Shown in pieces: positions 1 to 5,039 of a DNA stretch of 6,117 bases. Both the position numbers and the translations under genes were made by a program. How positions within the stretch are numbered: position 1 is the first letter of the stretch; every line of letters starts with the position of its first letter. The notes below the pieces were generated by a model, which saw nothing but the letters and a program-made list of their open reading frames with translations, was not told the DNA's origin and did not search any database. Source of the stretch: Pseudomonadota bacterium (lineage in GTDB: Bacteria > Pseudomonadota > Gammaproteobacteria > GCA-001735895); assembly GCA_022545625.1 (NCBI GenBank), contig JACZQS010000158.1, forward strand, positions 1-6,117, in the 5' to 3' direction.

Positions 1-589
1 CTACCCAGGCACGACTGTTAAATCGGATGAAAGGGTAACTCTCGAGTAGTTCTTTTGGGTCGTCGGTAGACGCGTCCTCTGGCGCCAGTACTATAAGAGG
101 TTCGTCGACAATGGGAAGCCAGCGCAAATGGTCGTAAATATGGATGGGTTCACTCAACACCGCGGCATCGAGAAACCCCCGATCTACCATTGAGTAAAGT
201 TCAGCCGAAAGACCCGGCATAATACGAATATGCAAACCGCTGTAGGTATCTCTCAAGGATTTGACTGCCCTGGGAATTAGTCCGGTCATCGTTGTCGGCA
301 CTGCACCCATCGCAAGTTCGTCCTCTAGTGCCCCTTCACCGGTCACAGAACGCACCATGTTTTCGTATGAATTGACAATCTCTCGGGCCCTGGAGACCAG
401 GGCACTACCAACCGGTGTCAAACTTGGCGTTCGATTTTTTCGATCGAACAATGCAACACCCATTTCTTGCTCGAGAATCTTCATTTGCTGGCTAACCGCA
501 GCGGGTGTCAGAAAAGTCGTTTTAGCGGCCTTGACGAAGGATCCGCACTCGGCAACTGCAATCAGAGTCTTTAGTCGGCGAAAGGACAT
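1..589 (-). CDS. LysR-family transcriptional regulator, 3' end cut by window edge
   Basis: The first 196 residues of a LysR-type regulator are visible; family members are usually about 300 residues, so roughly a third lies beyond the left edge. The N-terminal winged helix-turn-helix spans about residues 1-62 (core near 16-40, with AAVSQQMKILEQEMGVALFDR at its centre, followed by TPVG). A linker helix covers about 63-90. The effector-binding domain begins near 92 (ELAMGAVPTTMTGLIPRAV) and continues to the edge. The ATG at 587-589 is the only start that keeps the whole helix-turn-helix, and no clear Shine-Dalgarno precedes it. It lies 139 bp downstream of the desulfinase-like gene on the same strand, so it is a plausible pathway-specific regulator of that gene. 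Its ligand cannot be read from the sequence. The family call is firm; the target is inferred. Confidence 0.93.
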   Translation of the reverse strand, partial: MSFRRLKTLIAVAECGSFVKAAKTTFLTPAAVSQQMKILEQEMGVALFDRKNRTPSLTPVGSALVSRAREIVNSYENMVRSVTGEGALEDELAMGAVPTTMTGLIPRAVKSLRDTYSGLHIRIMPGLSAELYSMVDRGFLDAAVLSEPIHIYDHLRWLPIVDEPLIVLAPEDASTDDPKELLESYPFIRFNSRAWV

Positions 590-607
590 GGCACATAACT
601 TAGTATT

Positions 608-621
608 TAATAAAATTTTAC
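608..621 (-). repeat. 14-bp repeat, copy 1, upstream of the left LysR gene
   Basis: The plus-strand sequence TAATAAAATTTTAC occurs here and again, identically, at 1934-1947, where it touches the start codon of the desulfinase-like gene. It contains the 10-bp palindrome TAAAATTTTA. Both copies have the same orientation relative to a minus-strand start codon; this one is 19-32 bases upstream of the LysR ATG. It may be a shared operator, but AT richness allows coincidence. Confidence 0.4.
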
Positions 622-629
622 TTAATCTA

Positions 630-653
630 AATAAAAATTAATATATTTTTATT
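630..653. repeat. AT-only inverted repeat upstream of the left LysR gene
   Basis: Two perfect 9-base arms, AATAAAAAT (630-638) and ATTTTTATT (645-653), are separated by six bases. The dyad lies 41-64 bp upstream of the LysR start codon. LysR-type proteins bind imperfect dyads of T-N11-A character, so this is a candidate autoregulatory operator. Such AT-rich DNA gives inverted repeats by chance fairly easily. Confidence 0.4.
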
Positions 654-677
654 AAATTTAATTTGTGATACTTATCG

Positions 678-707
678 ATCCGAAACGGATGCCACCCGAT
701 TTGGCAT
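678..707 (-). other. Two overlapping small hairpins after the desulfinase-like gene
   Basis: A 5-bp stem with a 3-base loop (ATCCG-AAA-CGGAT, 678-690) overlaps a 6-bp stem with a 7-base loop (ATGCCA, 689-694, pairing with TGGCAT, 702-707). They share bases 689-690, so they cannot both form fully. They lie 22 bases past the stop of the desulfinase-like gene. The transcript then becomes AU-rich but has no immediate U-run, so this is at best a weak terminator or an mRNA 3'-end stabiliser between that gene and lysR. Confidence 0.3.
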
Positions 708-728
708 GCCCAGTGGATGACAAAGCGA

Positions 729-1934
729 TCACTCGTCGGGCCCAGGTTTCCGGTTTAAGTTTGCATACCCATCACGGGTCTGCGGCGTTTTGATACCCAG
801 AATTGACCCGGCTACCTGGGTACGTAATATTTGCGCCGTACCACCCCCGATGGTGAACATGCGCGCATCGCGACACATTCGTTCGAGAGCCCTGTTGCGC
901 GAGTAACCGGCCGAACCATGAATTTGCAACGCATCGTTGGTGACCTTTATCGCTGTTTCCGAGGCCAGAATCTTGGCCTGGGCCGCGGCACACATTTCTG
1001 GAAACCCATCGACTGACTCCAGGGCAGCGTTATGAATCATTGCGCGGGAGGCAGACAAGCCGATGGACATGTCTGCCAGCATCCACTGAATTCCCTGAAA
1101 CTCGGCGATTGGACGCCCAAACTGTTCACGCGACCTGGCGTATTCCAGTGCCAATTCATAGGCTCCCTGGGCGATTCCCAGCGCTACTGTAGCAGCGCCA
1201 ATGCGCTGCCCATTGTATGCGCGCATCAACCCGGCAAAGCCCCGCTTCAACCCTGTCGGTGGAATAACCACCATATCTTCAGGTACTTGCATATCCTGCA
1301 TGATAATTTCTGTTTCGGGGATACCGCGCAAACCCATGGTGGGTTCCCGTTGACCAATGGATAGTCCCTCGGTGCCACGTACCGCGATGAAACCGGCAAT
1401 ACCCTGTGATTTACCATTTTCCATGACCCGGGCAAAAATCAGATGTAGTTTCGAAACTCCACCACCGGTTATCCAGTGCTTGGTGCCATTGAGGATATAA
1501 TGACCACCCTTCTTTACCGCGGTGGTGGTCATTTCCGTTGCCGCGCTTCCCGCTCCCGGTTCGGTAATACAGATGGCCGGCTTATCTCCGCTTAATACCA
1601 GATCTGCCGCCAGGCGTTTTTGCTTTTCAGAACCATAGGCCATGATGGCGCCGACCCCGCCCATATTGGCTTCAACCACGATACGGCCGGTTACACCGCA
1701 CACCTTGGCCATTTCCTCGATAACCAGTACCGCATCCATATAGCCTAGACCCCGCCCGCCAAATTCTTCGGGGATGGTCATGCCCATGAATCCCGCCTGG
1801 GTTAGCGCTTCAATATTATTCCAGGGATAGGCCTCGCTTCGATCCACTTCGGCAGCCCGGTCTTTGATTACCGATTGCGCCAGATCGCGTGCTTTTAGCT
1901 GCAACAGCTCTTGCGTTTTGGTCAGTACGCTCAT
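729..1934 (-). CDS. acd: Probable 3-sulfinopropionyl-CoA desulfinase (acyl-CoA dehydrogenase fold)
   Basis: This 401-residue protein has the full acyl-CoA dehydrogenase fold. The N-terminal helical domain spans about 1-115 and the beta domain about 118-225, with FAD-binding ICITEPGAGS (121-130) and HWITGGG (153-159). The C-terminal helical domain spans about 230-380, with REQFGRPIAEFQ (269-280) and IHGSAGYSR (338-346). Dehydrogenases need a catalytic Glu at one of two places. The medium-chain site (IYEGT) is IGGGT here (362-366), and the isovaleryl-type site (LERL) is Gln243 before Arg244. Arg84 lies in VTGRIVVEAN. Advenella Acd is reported to have Gln246, a Gly at the second site and an essential Arg84, and to lack dehydrogenase activity. 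The expected reaction is 3-sulfinopropionyl-CoA to propionyl-CoA plus sulfite, in the cytoplasm. The ATG is preceded by AGGAACAGG with a 12-base spacing. Desulfinase function is inferred from these residues; the fold is certain. Confidence 0.8.
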   Translation of the reverse strand: MSVLTKTQELLQLKARDLAQSVIKDRAAEVDRSEAYPWNNIEALTQAGFMGMTIPEEFGGRGLGYMDAVLVIEEMAKVCGVTGRIVVEANMGGVGAIMAYGSEKQKRLAADLVLSGDKPAICITEPGAGSAATEMTTTAVKKGGHYILNGTKHWITGGGVSKLHLIFARVMENGKSQGIAGFIAVRGTEGLSIGQREPTMGLRGIPETEIIMQDMQVPEDMVVIPPTGLKRGFAGLMRAYNGQRIGAATVALGIAQGAYELALEYARSREQFGRPIAEFQGIQWMLADMSIGLSASRAMIHNAALESVDGFPEMCAAAQAKILASETAIKVTNDALQIHGSAGYSRNRALERMCRDARMFTIGGGTAQILRTQVAGSILGIKTPQTRDGYANLNRKPGPDE

Positions 1935-1947
1935 AATAAAATTTTAC
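1934..1947 (-). repeat. 14-bp repeat, copy 2, at the start codon of the desulfinase-like gene
   Basis: This is identical to 608-621 (TAATAAAATTTTAC on the plus strand). In the minus-strand message it fills the spacer between the AGGAACAGG ribosome-binding region and the ATG. A protein bound here, or a fold of the leader, would directly affect initiation at this gene. Confidence 0.4.
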
Positions 1948-2036
1948 CTGTTCCTAATTACCTGGCGCTTTTGCGCAGCTTCGAGTTCAGCGATGATTTC
2001 CGTGTTGGGTTCACCACACAATGGGCACTTTAGCAT
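1944..2036 (-). CDS. Possible 30-residue CxxC microprotein upstream of acd
   Basis: An ATG-started reading frame of 30 codons ends in TAA nine bases before the acd start codon. The peptide begins MLKCPLCGEPNTE and continues as a charged, helix-prone tail (IIAELEAAQKRQVIRNR). CPLCG is a typical zinc-knuckle half-site, which is unexpected in random sequence. The acd ribosome-binding sequence lies inside its last codons, so translation of the two could be coupled. Against it: no clear Shine-Dalgarno precedes the ATG, an in-frame TGA lies four codons upstream, and a CRP-type site sits two bases before the ATG, so the message must start upstream of or within that site. It could be a real small protein, a leader peptide or chance. 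I do not recognise a family. Confidence 0.4.
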   Translation of the reverse strand: MLKCPLCGEPNTEIIAELEAAQKRQVIRNR

Positions 2037-2037
2037 T

Positions 2038-2053
2038 TGTGATGCGAATCACA
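2038..2053. promoter_or_regulatory. CRP-type operator (TGTGAT-N4-ATCACA)
   Basis: The 16 bases TGTGATGCGAATCACA match both 6-base half-sites of the enterobacterial CRP consensus perfectly, with the correct 4-base centre and A/T-rich flanks. The site lies between the divergent acd unit (start 1934) and the small plus-strand gene (start 2174). A plus-strand -10-like TATTAT at 2124-2129 would put the site centre near -91, a spacing used by class I CRP promoters. No good minus-strand -10 is visible at class I or II distance. The regulated direction is therefore uncertain. A CRP, Vfr or other CRP/FNR-family protein is the likely ligand. Confidence 0.7.
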
Positions 2054-2123
2054 TATTTACCAGATTATCTGACACATCATTAGCTGAATAAAAATTCTCC
2101 AGGCTGCAACGACAAATATGAAC

Positions 2124-2129
2124 TATTAT
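2124..2129 (+). promoter_or_regulatory. Possible -10 box of the small plus-strand gene
   Basis: TATTAT differs from the TATAAT consensus at one position and lies 45 bases before the ATG at 2174. There is no recognisable -35 hexamer 16-18 bases upstream, which would fit dependence on an activator such as the CRP-type site at 2038-2053. The evidence is weak. Confidence 0.25.
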
Positions 2130-2173
2130 CTGTAGTGCATAAGCAAATCTGACAAGGTTTAGACAACAAGACA

Positions 2174-2413
2174 ATGGACAACAAAGCAACTGTTATAGAT
2201 CTCGACCAGGATAAAGATCCAGTCAATCAATCGCCCGACGAAACCGTGCAAACTGATTTTACCCTGGTCGCCAGTTGCGCCTTTGCCGATAAGTCAGAGG
2301 AATCTAAAAGCCGCAAGGTAAAGGCTAATCATGTCAGGGAATTTATTATTGCTAAAAAAAATAGCCCCCTGTCACTTAAGCAAAAAATCCTCAATCTAAT
2401 TCAGCCGAAATAA
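2174..2413 (+). CDS. Hypothetical 79-residue protein
   Basis: I do not recognise this protein. It has no signal peptide, membrane segment or known motif. The first 26 residues are acidic and polar (MDNKATVIDLDQDKD...), a short hydrophobic stretch follows (FTLVASCAFA, residues 29-38), and the second half is strongly basic (KSRKVKANHVREFIIAKK and SLKQKILNLIQPK), with a likely terminal amphipathic helix. This split could suit a small nucleic-acid-binding or partner protein, but that is speculation. The ATG has no strong ribosome binding site; an AAGG lies about 17 bases upstream. It is the only plus-strand gene between the minus-strand blocks. Its length and balanced composition favour a real gene, but chance is possible. 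Confidence 0.45.
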   Translation: MDNKATVIDLDQDKDPVNQSPDETVQTDFTLVASCAFADKSEESKSRKVKANHVREFIIAKKNSPLSLKQKILNLIQPK

Positions 2414-2439
2414 CCCGGCTCCCCCGAGATAAAGTAAAT

Positions 2440-2467
2440 TGGCTAATTACTCGAACGGTAATAGCCA
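2440..2467 (-). terminator. Terminator-like hairpin after the PLP-enzyme gene
   Basis: GGCTAATTAC (2441-2450) pairs with GTAATAGCC (2458-2466) around a 7-base loop, with one bulged base and an extra T-A pair at the foot. On the minus strand it lies eight bases past the stop codon of the PLP-enzyme gene and is followed by the U-rich AATTTACTTTAT. That fits a modest intrinsic terminator for this gene. On the plus strand no T-run follows, so it is less likely to serve the small gene ending at 2413. Confidence 0.5.
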
Positions 2468-2474
2468 GGACTGG

Positions 2475-3482
2475 TTATTCAGCGACTAGTTCCGGGTAAC
2501 CAAACAGAGAAGGCGCGCCGCCGGTATGTAAAAATACCAGATGATCCTCCATCCCATAGTTGCCGTTCTCAATGCAATCAATCAAGGCCGCAAACGCCTT
2601 ACCCGAATAGGTCGGATCGAGTAGTATGCCCTCACGCTTTGCCATCAATTTTATCGCCGCCAAGGCTGGTGCATTTAATATTCCGTAACCAGGTGCGAGG
2701 AATCGGTCGTCACACAGTATGTCGTCGAGGCGAATATCAATTTCGCAATTCATCAGTTTTGCAGCCGATTGAATTTTTGTTAATACCCGCTGTTGCTGGC
2801 GTTGTCGATCACGCCGGACGCAGATACCATCCACCGGTATATTGCAGCCCGAGGCGCGCAATCCCAGTAATAATCCCGCATGTGTCGATGCGCTGCCAGT
2901 AGGTAGAACAAATCTGGCCGGTATTATTTTTATCGTTTTGAGCTGCAGCAGGATTTCTTCGGCGGCTTCCACATAGCCCAGCGCGCCGTAGGGTGAACCT
3001 GCGTTGGATAAAGCTATTACATAAGGTTTTCTGCCTTCTGATTTTAATACCTCGGCTCGCTCAAACAATACCTGGTCGGCGCCATCTTCATCTTCACCGG
3101 CCGCATAATAGTGAATTTTTGCACCCATCAGTTTCACCAGAAAGGGATTTCCCGACTCGTGATACTCCACCTGGTCGCGATCGACGCGATGTTCCAGCTG
3201 CACCTCCACTTCCATATCCATCTTGCGCGCGGCAGCCACCGTCATGCGCACCTGGTTCGACTGTATCGCGCCGGTAGTCAGCAACGTGTCTGCACCGAGT
3301 GACTTCGCATGACCGATATAGTATTCGAGTTGTCGAGTCTTGTTACCGCCAAATGCAAGGCCGGTACAGTCATCGCGCTTGATCCAGATATTAGTTTGAA
3401 AATCGCCGCTCAGATTATCCAGCCTTTCGAGTGGAGTTGGCTTGTGACAGAGATCAACTGTCGGGAAGGCGCTGGTCAACAT
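2475..3482 (-). CDS. PLP-dependent D-cysteine desulfhydrase / L-cysteate sulfo-lyase family enzyme (CuyA-like)
   Basis: This is a complete 335-residue fold-type-II PLP enzyme of the ACC deaminase/D-cysteine desulfhydrase family, of usual length. Visible motifs are PTPLERL (15-21), IKRDDCTGLAFGGNKTRQLE (34-53) with Lys48 as the Schiff-base lysine, GAIQSNQVR (71-79), LPTGSASTHAGL (193-204) as the phosphate-binding loop, LDPTYSGKA (288-296) and LHTGGAPSLFGY (318-329). DDCTGLA, NKTRQLE and the GEDEDGAD segment (129-136) resemble L-cysteate sulfo-lyase (CuyA: cysteate to pyruvate, ammonium and sulfite) more than Salmonella DcyD, by recall of those sequences. D-cysteine desulfhydrase (releasing sulfide) remains possible. 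It has its own promoter at 3513-3521 and a hairpin downstream. The desulfinase-like neighbour also makes sulfite, which supports a sulfonate role. The family call is firm; the substrate is not. Confidence 0.85.
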   Translation of the reverse strand: MLTSAFPTVDLCHKPTPLERLDNLSGDFQTNIWIKRDDCTGLAFGGNKTRQLEYYIGHAKSLGADTLLTTGAIQSNQVRMTVAAARKMDMEVEVQLEHRVDRDQVEYHESGNPFLVKLMGAKIHYYAAGEDEDGADQVLFERAEVLKSEGRKPYVIALSNAGSPYGALGYVEAAEEILLQLKTIKIIPARFVLPTGSASTHAGLLLGLRASGCNIPVDGICVRRDRQRQQQRVLTKIQSAAKLMNCEIDIRLDDILCDDRFLAPGYGILNAPALAAIKLMAKREGILLDPTYSGKAFAALIDCIENGNYGMEDHLVFLHTGGAPSLFGYPELVAE

Positions 3483-3512
3483 CGTGGTTCACTTCGGGAT
3501 AAAATGGGCGTG

Positions 3513-3521
3513 ACTATAGCA
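3513..3521 (-). promoter_or_regulatory. Extended -10 promoter of the PLP-enzyme gene
   Basis: The minus strand reads TGCTATAGT, an extended -10 element (TGn followed by TATAGT, one mismatch to TATAAT). A start near 3506 would give a leader of about 24 bases before the ATG at 3482. The -35 region (GTTAGT or TTAGTC) is poor, as is common for extended -10 promoters. The 116-bp gap from the enolase-family gene and the absence of a strong terminator there mean read-through is also possible. Confidence 0.4.
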
Positions 3522-3598
3522 TGGACTGTTTCTGACTAACCGATTCTGTAATAGCGGGATTTGCTACACTAACTACCATCGACACATCACTACTGGAA

Positions 3599-4744
3599 TT
3601 ATTTTATCGAATATCGCTTCAATGCCGCCTGGTCGAGAGTTACCCCGAGCCCGGGACGATCCGGCGGCCGGACGCCTCCACCTTTCATCGCGAAGTCGTC
3701 TTCTTCTATTAGATCATCCTCGATCCAGTTAAACAATGCCTGCGTGGGGCGGTCCATCGCGGCAAAAGCGACACCCATATGGCACATTGCCGCCCATGAA
3801 ATACCCAGCTCAAAACATGCGCGGAACCACATCTTCCGATTTTGACCGTAAGCCTGCTCGCTCAACGCGCGAACCTGTGCCATGCCTCCGGGGTTGTGTG
3901 GCTCGCAAACAATGCCGGTAATCGCTGGAAATGCCCGTAAGCTATCAAGCTGAATACAATGGCTGGAAATAGGCATCGTAAACTCGCGTCCCAGTCGGTC
4001 CATCTCTCCAAGTGATTCGACGGGTTCCTCTACATTGGCGATACCGCATTCTCGCGCCGCTGCCATCAGCCGGCGCGCATCGTGATACTCCAGGCTCATG
4101 TTGGCATCGATGCCGACCTTGACACCCTTACCCAGTCGATGGACAACTTCCTGAAATGTGGCAATGTCGACATCGACAGGATAAACACCGATCTTGAATT
4201 CGAAAAATCCTGCGCCGGTCGAATCGATCTGTGCTTCGGCCCTGTCGGCCATGGCCTTCGGAATATCGGCGTGAGATACGCCTTCCTCTGGATCAATCAC
4301 GTATTCATAGGCGGCAAATTCGGTTTTCGCTCGTACCGAGCCACCGAGCAATTTGTAGACCGGCAAGCCGGTACTTTTGCCGAGGATATCCCATAGCGCC
4401 ATATCTATTGCCGCATAGGCCTTGAAGTCGATCAGTTGCTCGGGCCAGCCATGATCCGCGACATTCGGCAGCACCGTCGCGCGCAGTTGCGCAAGATCGT
4501 CAACCGGCGCATCGATTAGATCGGGTGCTAAACGGTCCCGAATAATGGGCGCAGCATCGGTGCCCCGGGTTTCACCAACTCCAACGATTCCGTCACTCGA
4601 AGTTACCTGGACAATGGTGCGGCAGGCATGCGTTTTCCGCGCGCGTTTGTAATGACCCGTGTAGGTTAAAGGTACCTCTACTGCTATTGCAGATATTGAT
4701 TCGATCTTCGTTTCGGATACTGGTTGGATCTTCAAGTTTTGCAC
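3599..4744 (-). CDS. Enolase-superfamily protein, mandelate racemase/glucarate dehydratase-like, altered active site
   Basis: This complete 381-residue protein has the two-domain layout of mandelate racemase/muconate lactonising enzymes: a capping domain (about 12-135, with CRTIVQVTSSDGIVGVGETR and an AAIDMALWDILGKSTGLPVY helix) and a (beta/alpha)7-beta barrel (about 140-370). Such enzymes abstract a proton next to a carboxylate, using Mg2+. Visible candidates are Lys184 (FEFKIG, where the usual KxK is ExK), metal ligands Asp213 (GIDANM) and Glu239 (NVEEP), and Glu281 in CEPHNP, aligned by eye with DPHFW of glucarate dehydratase. The third metal position reads SSHC (His262), where glucarate dehydratase has Asn. 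The usual catalytic His aligns with Arg308 in WFRAC. The start is GTG: an in-frame stop lies upstream, and GAGGTG precedes it by eight bases. The substrate is unknown; an acid-sugar dehydratase or a divergent reaction is possible. Confidence 0.85.
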   Translation of the reverse strand: MQNLKIQPVSETKIESISAIAVEVPLTYTGHYKRARKTHACRTIVQVTSSDGIVGVGETRGTDAAPIIRDRLAPDLIDAPVDDLAQLRATVLPNVADHGWPEQLIDFKAYAAIDMALWDILGKSTGLPVYKLLGGSVRAKTEFAAYEYVIDPEEGVSHADIPKAMADRAEAQIDSTGAGFFEFKIGVYPVDVDIATFQEVVHRLGKGVKVGIDANMSLEYHDARRLMAAARECGIANVEEPVESLGEMDRLGREFTMPISSHCIQLDSLRAFPAITGIVCEPHNPGGMAQVRALSEQAYGQNRKMWFRACFELGISWAAMCHMGVAFAAMDRPTQALFNWIEDDLIEEDDFAMKGGGVRPPDRPGLGVTLDQAALKRYSIK

Positions 4745-4752
4745 TGATTCGA

Positions 4753-4758
4753 CACCTC
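4753..4758 (-). promoter_or_regulatory. Ribosome binding site that fixes the GTG start of the enolase-family gene
   Basis: GAGGTG is a near-consensus Shine-Dalgarno sequence, eight bases from the GTG at 4742-4744. An in-frame TGA lies just upstream and no in-frame ATG occurs before residue 115, so the GTG start is well supported. Confidence 0.75.
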
Positions 4759-4823
4759 AGGTTGAGTAAATCGATGTCGACGATACGGCCCATTGCCGGG
4801 GGACTGGATACTCGAACATCACT

Positions 4824-4837
4824 ATGACTTCAGTCAT
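4824..4837. promoter_or_regulatory. Palindromic operator candidate over the enolase-family transcription start
   Basis: ATGACT (4824-4829) and AGTCAT (4832-4837) form a perfect 6-bp dyad around TC. With the -10 box at 4843-4848, the predicted start is near 4836, so the dyad covers about +1 to +13. That is a classic position for a repressor such as a GntR- or MarR-type protein. No repressor gene is visible in the window. Confidence 0.5.
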
Positions 4838-4842
4838 TCTTT

Positions 4843-4848
4843 ATTATA
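4843..4848 (-). promoter_or_regulatory. -10 box (TATAAT) of the enolase-family gene
   Basis: A perfect TATAAT on the minus strand gives a predicted start near 4836 and a leader of about 90 bases before the GTG. No good -35 hexamer lies 16-18 bases upstream, which suggests help from an activator, perhaps at the direct repeats at 4934-4973. Confidence 0.5.
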
Positions 4849-4933
4849 TGCAGGCTCGATTGGCGGCCTGACACTATAATCTTTCACCCTCGGTTGCAGC
4901 CTGTCTAATAGAAATTCTTCGATTAGTAATCAC

Positions 4934-4973
4934 TTTTGGTTATGTTGTCATGCGTGCGTGCAATTTTGGTTAT
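4934..4973. repeat. Pair of 10-bp direct repeats, 30-bp period
   Basis: TTTTGGTTAT occurs at 4934-4943 and again at 4964-4973, exactly 30 bp apart (close to three helical turns). They lie about 90-130 bp upstream of the enolase-family -10 box, in an otherwise non-coding stretch. The regular spacing on one face of the helix suits a tandem activator site. Function is inferred. Confidence 0.4.
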
Positions 4974-5039
4974 AGGCTTATCCGGAACACCCGGCAACGG
5001 TATTTTCATCGCGGCAGTGCGCATCCGTGAATCGAAGTC

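Larger units (their letters stand above)
601..668 (-). promoter_or_regulatory. AT-rich leader/promoter region of the left LysR gene
   Basis: Almost every base in this stretch is A or T, in sharp contrast with the coding DNA on both sides. It lies directly upstream of the LysR start codon and contains several -10-like hexamers on the minus strand (for example TATATT and TAAAAT), but no convincing -35 box can be chosen. It also holds an AT-only inverted repeat at 630-653 and one copy of a 14-bp repeat at 608-621. The most likely role is a promoter with operator sites for LysR autoregulation. That role is inferred from position and composition only. Confidence 0.45.

Noticed and set aside
261..641. 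Plus-strand open frame of 126 codons
   Set aside because: It is antisense to the well-supported LysR gene, and its sequence has no coherent domain.
729..1934. Ordinary fatty-acid or isovaleryl-CoA dehydrogenase
   Set aside because: Neither of the two known catalytic-base positions carries Glu or Asp, and Arg84 matches the desulfinase instead.
2061..2071. CAGAT-T-ATCTG dyad near the CRP-type site
   Set aside because: The arms are only 5 bp and do not extend outward. It could be chance and matches no motif I can name.
2403..2420. AGCCG/CGGCT hairpin as terminator of the small plus-strand gene
   Set aside because: The stem is only 5 bp, it overlaps the stop codon, and a C-run rather than a T-run follows.
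4982..4994. CCGG-N5-CCGG hairpin after the LysR remnant as a terminator
   Set aside because: It is a 4-bp stem with no following U-run on the minus strand.
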